Source: Pelomonas sp. Root405 (GTDB lineage Bacteria > Pseudomonadota > Gammaproteobacteria > Burkholderiales > Burkholderiaceae_C). From it: a DNA stretch of 64,000 bases. The notes beneath the pieces are model-generated. The model had not been told where the DNA came from, did no database searches, and was given only the letters and a program-made list of their open reading frames with translations. The stretch spans positions 1,395,311 through 1,459,310 of the forward strand of contig NZ_LMDU01000001.1 in assembly GCF_001425165.1 (NCBI RefSeq), in the 5' to 3' direction. Shown here piece by piece: positions 43,234 to 52,762 of this stretch (position 1 is the first letter of the stretch; each line of letters starts with the position of its first letter). The position numbers were made by a program, and so were the translations under genes.

Positions 43234-43693
43234 GAAACGAGATGGCAAGCTGTCCGGCGTGCTGCACCTGCTGCTGCACATGGCCGAGACGCAGGAGCCC
43301 GCCACGTCGGAGACGCTGGCGCGGGCGATGAACACCAACCCGGTCGTTGTGCGGCGGCTGATGGCGGGCCTGCGCAAGGCGGGCTTCGTGGCCTCGGCCA
43401 AGGGCCACGGTGGCGGCTGGGTGCTGGGCTGCCCGCTGTCGGCCATGACGCTGGGCGACGTGCATGCGGCCCTCGGCGCGCCGCCCTTCCTGGCCGCCGG
43501 GCTGCGAGACGAGCAGTCGAGTTGCCTGGTGGAGCAGGCCGTCAACAGCGCCCTGGGCTCGGCCTACGCGGGGGCCGAGGCCCTGCTTGTCGCGCGCCTT
43601 CACGGCGTCAAGCTTTCCGCGCTGGCCCAGGACTTCCAACAACGCATGCAGGCCCGCGGCCTGTCGATCAAGGACATGCACCATGATGTTTGA
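43232..43693 (+). CDS. Rrf2-family transcriptional regulator
   Basis: This is a 153-residue regulator with the Rrf2 winged helix (SGVLHLLLHMAETQEPATSETLARAMNTNPVVVRRLMAGLRKAGFVASAKGHGGGWVLG). The usual three-cysteine iron-sulfur site is absent; only one cysteine (SSCLVEQA) lies in the sensor region, so it may sense redox through thiol chemistry or not use a cluster. Its stop lies 11 bases inside the next gene, an FAD oxidoreductase, a recurrent Rrf2 partner. Confidence 0.9.
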   Translation: MKRDGKLSGVLHLLLHMAETQEPATSETLARAMNTNPVVVRRLMAGLRKAGFVASAKGHGGGWVLGCPLSAMTLGDVHAALGAPPFLAAGLRDEQSSCLVEQAVNSALGSAYAGAEALLVARLHGVKLSALAQDFQQRMQARGLSIKDMHHDV

Positions 43694-44564
43694 TGCCCTC
43701 GTCGTCGGCGGCAGCTTTGCCGGCCTCTCCGCTGCCTTGCAGCTCGCGCGGGCGCGGCGGCGCATCGCCGTCATCGATGCCGGCCAGCGGCGCAACCGCT
43801 TTGTCGACGCCTCGCACGGCTTTCTCGGCCAGGACGGCCGCGCACCGGGCGACATCGTCAGCGACGCACGCGCCCAGTTGCTGGCCTATCCCAACGTCAG
43901 CTGGCGCGACGGCCTGGCGACGCAGGCCCACGCGGCGGACGGCGGTTTTGAGGTGCAGGTCGGCGGCGAGGCGGTGCAGGCGCGCCGCCTGGTGCTGGCC
44001 ACCGGCGTCGTCGACGAGTTGCCGCCCGTCGAAGGCCTGGCCGCGCGCTGGGGCAGGACGGTTTTCCACTGCCCCTATTGCCACGGCTATGAATTGAACG
44101 AAGGCGCCATCGGCGTGCTGGCCAGCAGCGCCATGGCCATGCACCACGCGCTGATGCTGCCGGACTGGGGGCGGGTGACCTTGTTCCTGAACGGCGCGTT
44201 CGAGCCCGATGCCGAGCAGGCCGGCGCCCTGGCCGCCCGCGGCGTTGCGGTGGAGGCCGTGCCGGTCGCGCGCCTCGTCGATGCCGCGACGGTGGAGCTG
44301 GCCGATGGCCGTCGCATCCCGCTGGCAGGGCTGTTCACCGCCACACGCACGCGCATGGCCAGCCCGCTGGCCGAGCAACTGGGCTGCGACTTCGAGGAGG
44401 GCGCGGCCGGGCCCTATCTGCGCCGCACGACGATGGAAACCTCGGTGCGCGGCGTGTTTGCCTGCGGCGATGCGGCCCAGCCCTTCGGCAATGTGGCGAC
44501 CGCCGTGGGCGACGGCACGATGACCGGCGTGGCCGCGCACCGCTCGCTGATCCCGGAACTCTGA
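43683..44564 (+). CDS. NAD(P)/FAD-dependent oxidoreductase, thioredoxin-reductase-like
   Basis: This is a 293-residue flavoprotein. The FAD motif is DALVVGGSFAGLSAALQLARA, a redox CxxC lies in HCPYCHGYE and the C-terminal FAD segment is RGVFACGDAAQPFGNVATAVGDGTMTG. The layout is that of thioredoxin reductase, but thioredoxin as partner is not assured. The ATG at 43683 has AGGA eight bases before it. Overlap with the Rrf2 gene suggests that the regulator controls it. Confidence 0.88.
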   Translation: MMFDALVVGGSFAGLSAALQLARARRRIAVIDAGQRRNRFVDASHGFLGQDGRAPGDIVSDARAQLLAYPNVSWRDGLATQAHAADGGFEVQVGGEAVQARRLVLATGVVDELPPVEGLAARWGRTVFHCPYCHGYELNEGAIGVLASSAMAMHHALMLPDWGRVTLFLNGAFEPDAEQAGALAARGVAVEAVPVARLVDAATVELADGRRIPLAGLFTATRTRMASPLAEQLGCDFEEGAAGPYLRRTTMETSVRGVFACGDAAQPFGNVATAVGDGTMTGVAAHRSLIPEL

Positions 44565-44573
44565 GCCCGGACG

Positions 44574-44602
44574 AAAAAAAGCCCGGTGCGTGTGCACCGG
44601 GC
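44574..44602. terminator. bidirectional intrinsic terminator
   Basis: GCCCGGTGC (44581-44589) and GCACCGGGC (44594-44602) form a perfect nine-pair stem with a GTGT loop. Seven A residues precede it, giving a T7 run for the minus-strand phasin transcript; TCTTGT follows on the plus side for the oxidoreductase operon. Confidence 0.88.
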
Positions 44603-44627
44603 TCTTGTGAAGCTTGGCTTCTGAAGC

Positions 44628-45185
44628 TTAAGCGGCAGCGCGCTTGGAGCTGCGGGTCGCCGTTTGCGTGGCCTTGACGGCTTGCGTGGTGGCGGCCTGG
44701 AAGTTGGCTTCGGCCACTTCGACGGCTTGCTTGGTGGCCTTCTGGACCGACTCGAATGCGTTGTTGGCGGCAGCGACGGCCGACTTCACCAGGGCGACGG
44801 CGTTCTCGGTGCCGGCCGGTGCGTTCTTGGCGGCGTTGTCGACGACGGCGGCGAACTTCTGCTGCACGTCGGCCAGTTGGGCTTCAGCGGCCTTGGCGAC
44901 TTCGGCACCGGTGGTGGAGGCGATGTCGTAGATGTGGCGGCTGTAGGAAGCGGCCTTCTCGGCAGTCGGCTGCAGCAGCGAGGCTTGCAGGGCCAGCAGT
45001 TCCTGGGCGTCCTTGACGGACAGCGCAGCGGTCGTGGTGTCGGCGGCTTCGCTCAGCGCCGTCTTGGCGACTTGCAGGTTCAGCTCGACGAGCTTCTCGA
45101 CACCTTCGAAAGCCTTGTTCGTCAGGCCGAAGAGGGTTTCGATGTTGGCCTTGTGGGCGGCAATGACTTGTTCAGCGGTCAGCAT
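44628..45185 (-). CDS. phasin family protein (PHB granule coat)
   Basis: This is a 185-residue phasin (PhaP type), a small amphipathic helical protein that coats polyhydroxybutyrate granules. The phasin_2 domain begins [45 protein letters not shown], and the C-terminus is Ala/Lys-rich ([17 protein letters not shown]). GGAG lies upstream of the ATG. Its promoter is bracketed by inverted TTTGCTGCACTGCA repeats, probably PhaR sites, implying derepression when PHB is made. Confidence 0.93.
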   Translation of the reverse strand: MLTAEQVIAAHKANIETLFGLTNKAFEGVEKLVELNLQVAKTALSEAADTTTAALSVKDAQELLALQASLLQPTAEKAASYSRHIYDIASTTGAEVAKAAEAQLADVQQKFAAVVDNAAKNAPAGTENAVALVKSAVAAANNAFESVQKATKQAVEVAEANFQAATTQAVKATQTATRSSKRAAA

Positions 45186-45226
45186 GGGGTAACTCCGATT
45201 TCAGTGGTTGAACCGTTTGCTGTGCT

Positions 45227-45304
45227 TTTGCTGCACTGCAACATGGACTGAATGATAGGGCGCCGACCAGGAATTGCAAGAACTATTTTGTGCAGTGCAG
45301 CAAA
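45227..45304 (-). promoter_or_regulatory. phasin promoter flanked by inverted PhaR-like sites
   Basis: On the minus strand TTGCAA (45279-45274) and TATCAT (45257-45252) are 16 bases apart. The 14-mer TTTGCTGCACTGCA lies at 45227-45240 and, perfectly inverted, at 45291-45304, one copy just past the start of transcription and one upstream of -35. The TGC-rich core resembles sites reported for the PHB regulator PhaR. Confidence 0.7.
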
Positions 45305-45349
45305 CTAGGGGTGTCGGGATGTTTCGGGCCGGCCGGCTATCGTGACGCC

Positions 45350-46270
45350 ATGCTGGCTTTCCATTCCGACGCCCACAGCCTGTTGCTGCCACCCGGGCAC
45401 CGCTTCCCGCAGTCCAAGTACCGCCTGCTGCGCGAGCATTTCGAACGCGAACCCGGCAGGATCAGGATGGAGGCAGCGCCCGCGGCAACCGAGGGCGAGC
45501 TGGCGCTGGCGCACACGCCGGACTATGTCGAGGCGGTGCTGCTGGGCCGGCTGAGTGCGGCCCAGCAGCGCGAGATCGGTTTTCCCTGGTCACCATCGAT
45601 GGCCGCGCGCTCGCGGCATTCCGTCGGCGCCAGCATCGCCGCCGCACGCGCCGCGCTGCGGGAGGGCGTGGCGGCCAACATGGCCGGCGGCACCCACCAT
45701 GCCTATGCGGACAAGGGCTCGGGCTATTGCGTCTTCAACGACGTGGCGGTGGCCGCACGGCTGATGCAGGCCGAGTGGGCCAGGACCCACCGCAGCCTGC
45801 TGCGCGTCCTTGTCATCGACCTGGACGTTCACCAGGGCAACGGCACCGCGTCCATCTTCCGCGACGACGAGACGGTGTTCACCTTCTCCATGCACGGCGC
45901 GCGCAATTTCCCCTTTCGCAAGGAGGCCAGCGATCTCGACGTCGACCTGCCCGATGGCTGCGGCGACGCGGACTACCTGTCAGCGCTGGACGCCGCGCTG
46001 GACGAGGTCTGGCAGCGCGTCGACCCCGGCCTGGCCTTTTATCTCGCCGGCGCCGACCCACACGAGGCGGACCGGCTCGGTCGGCTCAAGCTGAGCTACG
46101 ACGGCCTGGCCGAGCGCGACCGCCGCGTGCTTGCTGCGCTGCGTGAGCGCCGCATCCCGGTGGCGCTGAGCATGGCGGGTGGCTACGGTCGCGACCTGGC
46201 GACGACGGTGGCCGTGCAGGTCGGCACGTTGAACCTGGCCGCCGACAGCTGGGCGGCCTGGAACCGCTAG
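45350..46270 (+). CDS. histone-deacetylase-family protein (AcuC/amidohydrolase type)
   Basis: This is a 306-residue zinc-dependent deacetylase of the arginase/HDAC fold. Active-site motifs include [27 protein letters not shown], zinc ligands in [11 protein letters not shown] and [11 protein letters not shown], and SMAGGYGRD. It could act on acetyl-lysine, acetylpolyamines or a small amide; the substrate cannot be told. Divergent from phasin, it shares the intergenic region with the PhaR-like repeats. The ATG at 45350 is used; earlier codons overlap the repeat. It shares CTAG with the MCP stop. Confidence 0.88.
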   Translation: MLAFHSDAHSLLLPPGHRFPQSKYRLLREHFEREPGRIRMEAAPAATEGELALAHTPDYVEAVLLGRLSAAQQREIGFPWSPSMAARSRHSVGASIAAARAALREGVAANMAGGTHHAYADKGSGYCVFNDVAVAARLMQAEWARTHRSLLRVLVIDLDVHQGNGTASIFRDDETVFTFSMHGARNFPFRKEASDLDVDLPDGCGDADYLSALDAALDEVWQRVDPGLAFYLAGADPHEADRLGRLKLSYDGLAERDRRVLAALRERRIPVALSMAGGYGRDLATTVAVQVGTLNLAADSWAAWNR

Positions 46271-47802
46271 CGCACCCTGAACTGGCTGACCACCTGGGCC
46301 AACCGCTGGGCCTGCTCGCGCAGCGACTCTGCCGCTGCGGCGCTTTCCTCGACCAGGGCGGCGTTCTGCTGGGTCATGTCGTCGACCTGGTTGACGGCCT
46401 GCGTCACGTCGTCGATGCCGCGGCTCTGGGCGGCAGCGCTGGTGCTGATCTCGCCCATGATGTCGGTCACGCGCTGCACGGCGCCGACGATGTCCGTCAT
46501 GGTCGAGCCGGCGTCCTGCACAAGGCGGGCGCCCGACTCGACGCGCTCCACGCTGGCGCCGATCAAGGTCTTGATCTCCTTGGCCGCCGCGGCGCTGCGG
46601 CCCGCCAGGCTGCGCACCTCGCCGGCCACGACGGCGAAGCCGCGGCCCTGCTCGCCGGCCCGGGCGGCTTCCACTGCGGCGTTGAGCGCCAGGATGTTGG
46701 TCTGGAAGGCGATGTCGTCGATGACGCCAATGATGTCGGCGATGCGCTTGGAGGACGACGCGATGTCGGTCATCGTGTTGACCACCTGCTGCACGACGCT
46801 GCCGCCGCGGTGGGCCACCGTGGCCGCACTTGTGGCCAGCTGGTTGGCCGTCTGCGCGTTGTCGGCGCTCTGGCGCACGGTGCCGGTCAGCTGGGCCATG
46901 GAAGAACTGGTCGTCTCCAGGCTGGAAGCCGTCTGCTCGGTGCGCTCGCTCAGGTCCTGGTTGCCCGAGGCGATCTCGGCCGATGCGGTGCGGATGGAGT
47001 CAGCCACCGTCATGACCTCGCCCACCGTCTGCCCGAGCCGCTCGCACATCTGGTTGAGGGCGCGCATCAGGCCGGCCAGCTCGTCATGCCCGAGCGGCGT
47101 GGCGCGCTGGGTCAGGTCCCCGGCGGCGACGGACTCGGCCAGCGACAGCGAGGCGTTGACGTCGGCCGCGATCTTGCGCTGGTTGACCAGCAGCAGCCCC
47201 ATGCCGGCGCCGGCCGCCAGCAGCGAGATCAACGCAAAGATCCAGGCGCGCTGGCGGGCGGTGGCCTGCTGACTTTCGCCGGCGGCTTGCTGGTCGGCGC
47301 TCATGTTCTGCACGACCTTGGCGATCAGCGTGGCCAGTTCCTTGTAGCGGGCCTCGGCGTCCTGCATGGCGGCGACGCCCGTGTTGGGGTCGACCGAGGC
47401 GAGGTCGATGGCGCCGTCGGCCTTGTTCAGATAGGCCTGCAGCAGGGGCTGGGCCGACTTGACGATGGCCTCGGTCTCGGCCGGCGTGCCGGGCATGTCG
47501 GCCAGCGTCGTCAGCGTGCGCGACAGGCCGTCGACCTGACCCTTCAACTGGGCGCGCAGGGCCTTGACCTTCGCCTCGTCGAGCGACGCGATCAGCGCGA
47601 TGGTGCGGAACACGCCGCCATGCATCTCGCCCACCTGCGTCTGCACCGCGACCATGGTCATGAAGACCTCGTTGCGCTGCTGGCCCGCCTCGTTGGCAGC
47701 GACGACCTCGCGCAGGGACAGCAGCGTGCTGCCCAAGGCGATGGCCAGCACCACGGCCAATGCCGCCATCGGCGGCAACAACATCTTGACAGCCAGCTTC
47801 AT
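46267..47802 (-). CDS. methyl-accepting chemotaxis protein
   Basis: This is a 511-residue chemoreceptor with TM1 (about 11-32), a periplasmic four-helix-bundle domain (about 35-190), TM2 (about 192-210), HAMP and the cytoplasmic signalling hairpin with the highly conserved tip [44 protein letters not shown]. It should control CheA. A Cache-domain periplasmic protein gene lies 64 bases upstream on the same strand and could be its ligand-binding partner. Confidence 0.93.
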   Translation of the reverse strand: MKLAVKMLLPPMAALAVVLAIALGSTLLSLREVVAANEAGQQRNEVFMTMVAVQTQVGEMHGGVFRTIALIASLDEAKVKALRAQLKGQVDGLSRTLTTLADMPGTPAETEAIVKSAQPLLQAYLNKADGAIDLASVDPNTGVAAMQDAEARYKELATLIAKVVQNMSADQQAAGESQQATARQRAWIFALISLLAAGAGMGLLLVNQRKIAADVNASLSLAESVAAGDLTQRATPLGHDELAGLMRALNQMCERLGQTVGEVMTVADSIRTASAEIASGNQDLSERTEQTASSLETTSSSMAQLTGTVRQSADNAQTANQLATSAATVAHRGGSVVQQVVNTMTDIASSSKRIADIIGVIDDIAFQTNILALNAAVEAARAGEQGRGFAVVAGEVRSLAGRSAAAAKEIKTLIGASVERVESGARLVQDAGSTMTDIVGAVQRVTDIMGEISTSAAAQSRGIDDVTQAVNQVDDMTQQNAALVEESAAAAESLREQAQRLAQVVSQFRVR

Positions 47803-47866
47803 GGCAACCTTCTAGAGTCGCCGTCGGCATGGGGCCGACGGCCGGGACGGCCAGCCAGCCGCTGAC

Positions 47867-48337
47867 TTACTTGTAGATGCCGCCGCAGACGATGGTCTCG
47901 TCCAGCCGCTCGCAGTACATCTGCTTGGGCTCGATCTTCTTGCTGGCCGGGTTGGTGAACTTGTAGTCCTGCCAGAAGCCCTTGGGGCTGGACTTGCCGA
48001 GCTCCACGCGCTCGCGAACGAAGGCCTTGCCGTCGATGTCCTTGAGGTCGATCAGGTCGCGGCCGACCTGCTTCTCGTTGGCGCCATGGGCCAGGCATTT
48101 GCCGTCCATGCCGTAGACGACGAGGTAGAGGTCGCTCTTGACGAACTGCGGGTCCTTGGCCGTGATGGCGGCATAGGACTTGTCCTTGCCATTGGCTTTG
48201 ATGTAGGCCACGCCCTTCTTGACCATCGCGACCGCGTCGTCCTTGGTCGCGTTCTGGGCGAGCGCGGGCTGGGTGCCGATGACGGCCGCCAGTGCGAATG
48301 CAAAACCTGCGAGACCTGTCGTGCGGATGCGGTTCAT
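47867..48337 (-). CDS. periplasmic single-Cache-domain protein
   Basis: This is a 156-residue exported protein: signal peptide MNRIRTTGLAGFAFALAAVIGTQPALAQ, then one Cache-type domain (AVAMVKKGVAYIKANGKDKSYAAI, DLYLVVYGMDGKCLAHGANEKQVGRDLIDLKDIDGKAFVRERVELGK, GFWQDYKF). The family occurs as soluble proteins or fused to MCPs and histidine kinases. Being the first gene of the pair, 64 bases before the chemoreceptor gene, it may pass a ligand to it. The ATG at 48337 gives the signal peptide. Confidence 0.85.
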   Translation of the reverse strand: MNRIRTTGLAGFAFALAAVIGTQPALAQNATKDDAVAMVKKGVAYIKANGKDKSYAAITAKDPQFVKSDLYLVVYGMDGKCLAHGANEKQVGRDLIDLKDIDGKAFVRERVELGKSSPKGFWQDYKFTNPASKKIEPKQMYCERLDETIVCGGIYK

Positions 48338-48473
48338 GCGAGCTCCTTGCCAGCCGTGGGGGGAAACGTTCCTTGCGGCCCAGTGTCGCTCTCGCAAATC
48401 AGCCCGTGCAAGTGCATATGCCCGCATTCGCCCACAAACCTTGGCCTTGCAGGGTGCGTGGAAGAATGCGCGC

Positions 48474-48914
48474 ATGACGACCCGCCCCCAGCCCGATGGC
48501 CGCGAGGCCTACCCTTGCTTCGTGCCGCTGACGACACGGTGGATGGACAACGACGTCTATGGCCACCTGAACAACGTCGTCTACTACAGCCTCTTCGACA
48601 CCGCGGTGAACAGCCTGCTGATCCAGGCGGGTGCGCTGGACATCCACGGCGGCGAGGTCATCGGCCTGGTCGTCGAGACGCATTGCAATTTCTTCGAGTC
48701 GCTGGCCTTCCCGCAGCGTATCGAGGCCGGCGTGCGCGTGGCCAACCAGGGCCGCTCCAGCGTGCGTTACGAAATCGGCCTGTTCGCCGAAGGCGCACCC
48801 AGCTGCGCCGCGCGGGGTCATTTCGTGCATGTTTACGTCGACAGCAAAAGCCGCCGGCCGGTCGCCGAGCTGCCTGCTCCCTATCTTCAAGCGCTGAAAG
48901 CCCTGACCCCATGA
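48474..48914 (+). CDS. acyl-CoA thioesterase (4HBT hotdog fold)
   Basis: This is a 146-residue thioesterase of the 4-hydroxybenzoyl-CoA type, with the catalytic segment RWMDNDVYGHLNNVVYYSLFDTAVN at the N-terminus and VVETHCNFFESLAFPQRIEAGVRV. The acyl substrate is unknown. It overlaps the nitroreductase by four bases (ATGA), starting a run of four coupled genes of apparently metabolic but unrelated type. Confidence 0.88.
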   Translation: MTTRPQPDGREAYPCFVPLTTRWMDNDVYGHLNNVVYYSLFDTAVNSLLIQAGALDIHGGEVIGLVVETHCNFFESLAFPQRIEAGVRVANQGRSSVRYEIGLFAEGAPSCAARGHFVHVYVDSKSRRPVAELPAPYLQALKALTP

Positions 48915-49636
48915 GTCGCCTGGATTCCCGTTTCAGCACGCCGACGCCCGAGCAGACCGCGGCGGTCGACGCGGCCATCAAGACCCGTCACTCGCTGCGC
49001 GCCTTCCTGCCCACGCCGGTGCCGCGCCAGACCATCGAGGACATCCTGGAAGTGGCGTCCTGGGCGCCATCTGGCACGAACACCCAGCCCTGGCAAGTGC
49101 ACGTGCTGACGGGCGCGGCGCTCAAGCGCACGGCCAGCCGCATCCAGGCCGCCTACCTCGACCCGGCGCAGAACGCCGCGAGCAAGGAGGAGTACGCCTA
49201 CTACCCGACCGAGTGGCGCAGCCCCTACATCGACCGCCGCCGCAAGGTGGGCTGGGATCTGTACGGCCTGCTCGGCATCGCCAAGACCGACAAGGCGCGC
49301 ATGCAGCACCAGCACGGCCGCAACTTCATCTTCTTCGACGCGCCGGTGGGCCTGTTCTTCACCATCGACCGCGTCATGCAGCAGGGCTCGTGGCTGGACT
49401 ACGGCATGTTCCTGCAGAACGTCATGGTCGCGGCCCGCGCCCGCGGCCTGCACACCTGCCCGCAGGCGGCGTTCACGCAGTTCCACCGCGTCATCGCCGA
49501 GGAACTGCAGCTGGGTGAAGAGCAGATGCTGGTCTGCGGCATGTCGCTCGGCCATGCCGACCCGGAGGCCGTCGAGAACGGCCTGGTCACCGAGCGCGCG
49601 CCGGTGGCCGAGTTCGCGCGCTTCCTGGAAGACTGA
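48911..49636 (+). CDS. nitroreductase family FMN oxidoreductase
   Basis: This is a 241-residue FMN-dependent NAD(P)H oxidoreductase. The FMN-contacting motif near the N-terminus is TRHSLRAFLPTPVPRQTIEDILEVASWAPSGTNTQPW, and the C-terminal part reads GMSLGHADPEAVENGL. Such enzymes reduce nitroaromatics, quinones or related compounds; the natural substrate is open. Start and stop both overlap neighbouring genes. Confidence 0.9.
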   Translation: MSRLDSRFSTPTPEQTAAVDAAIKTRHSLRAFLPTPVPRQTIEDILEVASWAPSGTNTQPWQVHVLTGAALKRTASRIQAAYLDPAQNAASKEEYAYYPTEWRSPYIDRRRKVGWDLYGLLGIAKTDKARMQHQHGRNFIFFDAPVGLFFTIDRVMQQGSWLDYGMFLQNVMVAARARGLHTCPQAAFTQFHRVIAEELQLGEEQMLVCGMSLGHADPEAVENGLVTERAPVAEFARFLED

Positions 49637-50961
49637 TGGCCCTGTCGGGCGCCGAGCTGGGTCTGGCCTGGGCTGCGCCGTTTACCGGCCTGCTGCTGTC
49701 CATCGCCGTCATGCCGCTGGCGGCGCCGTCCGTCTGGCACCACCACTTCGGCAAGATCGCTGCGTCCTGGACGCTGGCCTTGCTCATCCCCTTCTGGCTG
49801 AGCTTCGGCGCGGCGCAGACGGGCGACGTGCTCGTGCACACGCTGCTGGCGGAGTACCTGCCGTTCACCGTGCTGCTGTGCGCCCTGTACACGGCCTCCG
49901 GTGGCATCTACATCCGCGGCAACCTGCATGGCAGCCCGCGCTTGAATGTCGCCCTCATGCTGGTTGGCGCCCTGCTGGCCAGCATCATGGGCACGACGGG
50001 TGCCGCCATGCTGTTGATTCGCCCGCTGATCCGCGCCAACGACAACCGGCGCCACAACGCCCATGTCGTCATCTTCTTCATCTTCATCGTCGGCAACATC
50101 GGCGGCGCGCTGACACCGCTGGGCGACCCACCGCTGTTCCTGGGCTTCCTGCAAGGCGTCGGCTTCTTCTGGACGGCTGGCCAGCTCTGGTCCCCAACCC
50201 TGTTCCTGGTTGCCGGTTTGCTGGCGGTGTTCTGGATCATCGACAGCTGGCTTTATCGCAAGGAAGGCATCACCCGCGACGACCCGACGCCCGACAGCCC
50301 CGGGCTGGGTGTCGACGGCGCGATCAACCTGCTGCCGCTGGCCGCCGTGGTCGGCCTCGTGCTGATGAGCGGCACCTGGAAGCCGGGCGTCGTCTTCGAT
50401 GTGCGGGGCACGCCGCTGGCGCTGCAGGCGCTCGTGCGAGACCTGGGCCTCGTCGCCGTGACGGCCGTGTCGCTGCTGATCACGCCGGCCGGCGTGCGCG
50501 CCAGCAACCAGTTCAGCTGGGCGCCGATGCAGGAGGTGGCCAAGCTCTTCATCGCCATCTTCCTGACCATGGTGCCCGTGCTGGCCATGCTCAGGGCAGG
50601 CGAGGCCGGTGTGTTCGCGCCGCTGGCCCGGCAGCTTGATTCACCGTGGGCGTATTTCTGGTTGGCCGGCAGCCTGTCCTCGGTGCTGGACAACGCGCCG
50701 ACCTACCTTGCCTTCTTCAACCTCGCGGGCGGCGATGCCCAGCGCCTGATGACGGACGGCGCCGCGGTGCTGGCGGCCATCTCGGCCGGTTCGGTCTTCA
50801 TGGGCGCCATGACCTATATCGGCAACGCGCCCAATTTCATGGTCAAGGCCATCGCCGAGGACCGTGGTGTCAAGATGCCGAGCTTCGGTGGCTATCTGCT
50901 CTGGTCCGGCGCGGTGCTGCTGCCCCTACTTTTCGTGATGGCGCTCATATGGATGCACTGA
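49636..50961 (+). CDS. sodium:proton antiporter/ion transporter superfamily permease
   Basis: This is a 441-residue inner-membrane transporter with about eleven helices. Conserved parts such as MGTTGAAMLLIRPLIRAN, GNIGGALTPLGDPPLFLGFLQGV and SLSSVLDNAPTYLAFF show the two pseudo-repeats of the ion-transporter superfamily (NhaD/ArsB/CitMHS type). Annotation as Na+/H+ antiporter is usual for this branch, but the cargo is not demonstrated. Start overlaps the nitroreductase stop (TGATG). Confidence 0.85.
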   Translation: MALSGAELGLAWAAPFTGLLLSIAVMPLAAPSVWHHHFGKIAASWTLALLIPFWLSFGAAQTGDVLVHTLLAEYLPFTVLLCALYTASGGIYIRGNLHGSPRLNVALMLVGALLASIMGTTGAAMLLIRPLIRANDNRRHNAHVVIFFIFIVGNIGGALTPLGDPPLFLGFLQGVGFFWTAGQLWSPTLFLVAGLLAVFWIIDSWLYRKEGITRDDPTPDSPGLGVDGAINLLPLAAVVGLVLMSGTWKPGVVFDVRGTPLALQALVRDLGLVAVTAVSLLITPAGVRASNQFSWAPMQEVAKLFIAIFLTMVPVLAMLRAGEAGVFAPLARQLDSPWAYFWLAGSLSSVLDNAPTYLAFFNLAGGDAQRLMTDGAAVLAAISAGSVFMGAMTYIGNAPNFMVKAIAEDRGVKMPSFGGYLLWSGAVLLPLLFVMALIWMH

Positions 50962-51938
50962 AACCCAAGGTTCTCGTCTCCCGCCGCGCTCCCGCAGCGG
51001 TCATCGACAAGCTCGCGGCTCATTTCGACGTGGATGCCGTGCAGGGAGACGGCGTGCTGCCGCCCGACGAGCTGCGGGCGCGGCTGCAAGGCAAGGCGGG
51101 CGCATGGATCACCGGCACCGAGCGCGTCTCGGCCGAGCTGCTCGACGCCTGCCCCGACCTGAAGGCCGTCTGCACGATGAGCGTCGGCTACAACCACATC
51201 GACCTGGCCGCCTGCACGGCGCGCAAGGTGCTCGTCACCAACACGCCTGATGTGCTGACCGAGTCGACCGCCGACTTCGGCTTCGCGCTGCTGATGGCCA
51301 CGGCGCGGCGCATGAGCGAGGGCGAGCGCCTGCTGCGCGACGGCCTGTGGAAGAGCTGGTCGTGGGACTTCCTGGCCGGCTCGGACGTGCATGGCGCCAC
51401 GCTCGGCATCCTCGGCATGGGCCGCATCGGCCAGGCCATTGCGCGTCGCGGCCGCTTCGGCTTTGGCATGAACGTGATCTATCACAACCGCTCGCGGCTG
51501 CCGGCCGAAACCGAAGCCCAACTCGGCGCGCGTTATCTCAGCAAGGACGAGTTGCTGCGCCAGGCCGACCACCTCATCCTCGTGCTGCCCTACTCGGCGG
51601 AGTCCCACCACTGCATCGGCGCGGCCGAGATCGCGCTGATGAAGCCCTCGGCCACGCTGGTCAACCTCGCCCGCGGCGGCATCGTCGACGAGGACGCGCT
51701 GGCCGCCGCGCTGCGCGAGCAGCGCATCGCCGCGGCCGGCCTGGACGTCTTCGAAGGCGAACCCAAGGTGAATCCGGCGCTGCTGACGCTGGCCAACGTC
51801 GTCCTCACACCCCATATCGCCAGCGCCACCATGCCGACCCGGCTCGCCATGGCTCATCTGGCGGCCGACAACCTCGTCGCCGTGCTGAACGGTGCCCAAC
51901 CCCTCACGCCACTGAATCCCGAAGTCCTTTCCGCATGA
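50949..51938 (+). CDS. D-2-hydroxyacid dehydrogenase (glyoxylate/hydroxypyruvate reductase GhrB-like)
   Basis: This is a 329-residue NAD(P)-dependent dehydrogenase. The Rossmann motif is LGILGMGRIGQAIARRGRFGFGM, catalytic residues lie in NLARGGIVDEDALAAAL (Arg), VFEGEP (Glu) and LTPHIASAT (His). The GhrB group reduces glyoxylate, hydroxypyruvate or 2-ketogluconate. Its ATG lies 13 bases inside the antiporter gene, the largest overlap in this run. Confidence 0.88.
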   Translation: MDALKPKVLVSRRAPAAVIDKLAAHFDVDAVQGDGVLPPDELRARLQGKAGAWITGTERVSAELLDACPDLKAVCTMSVGYNHIDLAACTARKVLVTNTPDVLTESTADFGFALLMATARRMSEGERLLRDGLWKSWSWDFLAGSDVHGATLGILGMGRIGQAIARRGRFGFGMNVIYHNRSRLPAETEAQLGARYLSKDELLRQADHLILVLPYSAESHHCIGAAEIALMKPSATLVNLARGGIVDEDALAAALREQRIAAAGLDVFEGEPKVNPALLTLANVVLTPHIASATMPTRLAMAHLAADNLVAVLNGAQPLTPLNPEVLSA

Positions 51939-52726
51939 ACCGCCGCCTGATCTGCCTGCTCGCTCTCTTGCCGCTTCTGCCCGCGCTCGCCTTCGCCCAG
52001 AAGAGCAAAGCCGCAGCGCCACCGCCCGAGGCCGCCGCCGAAGACAAGACGCCGCGCGACCCCAACAAGTTCGCGGCCCTGTCCCTGCTTGGCGACAACG
52101 TGCAGCTCATCTCCTTGAGCCCCGCGCGCGGCGACACCGTGCAGTCCGGCGAGTGGACGGCCTCACCCGCCGGCGGGCTGGACAACGCCGTGCTGCAGTC
52201 GCTCAACGAGGCCGTCAAGGCAGCGGGCAAGGACCGCGAGGTCAAGCTCTACACCTCGACCACGCGCAGCCTCTTCGGTGACCCGGCCAACCTTTTCGTC
52301 GACGGCAAGCTGAGCCTGCCCGGCAAGCTGGGCGACGCGGTTCGCCTGAGCGGCGCGGCCAAGCTGTTGCTGGTCACACGCAGCCGCCAGGAGCCAGCGC
52401 TGGCCGCGGCTCTGCCGGCGCGCATCCTCGCCACGCTGGAAGGCCCCGGCTTCGTGCTCGACCAGCGCCCCAGCGCCAACATCGGTTTCGACGGCCAGCC
52501 TGGCCGCGCCGTGCTGGCGCCTTATGTGTCCATCCGCGTGGCGCTGGTCGACCTCAGCGACCTCAAGCTCAGGCGCGAGCAGTCCCTGGCCGTCGCCAGC
52601 CGCCTGCCCGTGGCGGGCGATGCCAACCCCTGGGCCGCAACGACGGCCGAGCAGCGCGTGAAGGCGCTGGAGGCCCTTATCGAAGCCGAGCTGCCGAAGG
52701 CGGTGGCAGGTCTTGTCGCGCCCTGA
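51935..52726 (+). CDS. exported protein of unknown function
   Basis: This is a 263-residue protein with signal peptide MNRRLICLLALLPLLPALAFAQ, a charged Ala/Pro-rich linker and a domain with regular beta strands (FAALSLLGDNVQLISLSPARGDT, DREVKLYTSTTRSLF, VRLSGAAKLLLVTRSRQEPAL, YVSIRVALVDLSDLKLRREQSLAVASRLPVAG). No family is recognised. It is coupled to the dehydrogenase gene by a four-base overlap (ATGA) and ends 36 bases before rmuC. Confidence 0.65.
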   Translation: MNRRLICLLALLPLLPALAFAQKSKAAAPPPEAAAEDKTPRDPNKFAALSLLGDNVQLISLSPARGDTVQSGEWTASPAGGLDNAVLQSLNEAVKAAGKDREVKLYTSTTRSLFGDPANLFVDGKLSLPGKLGDAVRLSGAAKLLLVTRSRQEPALAAALPARILATLEGPGFVLDQRPSANIGFDGQPGRAVLAPYVSIRVALVDLSDLKLRREQSLAVASRLPVAGDANPWAATTAEQRVKALEALIEAELPKAVAGLVAP

Positions 52727-52762
52727 AGTTAGCCTTCGGCGGGCGCGGCGACAATCGCCCGC

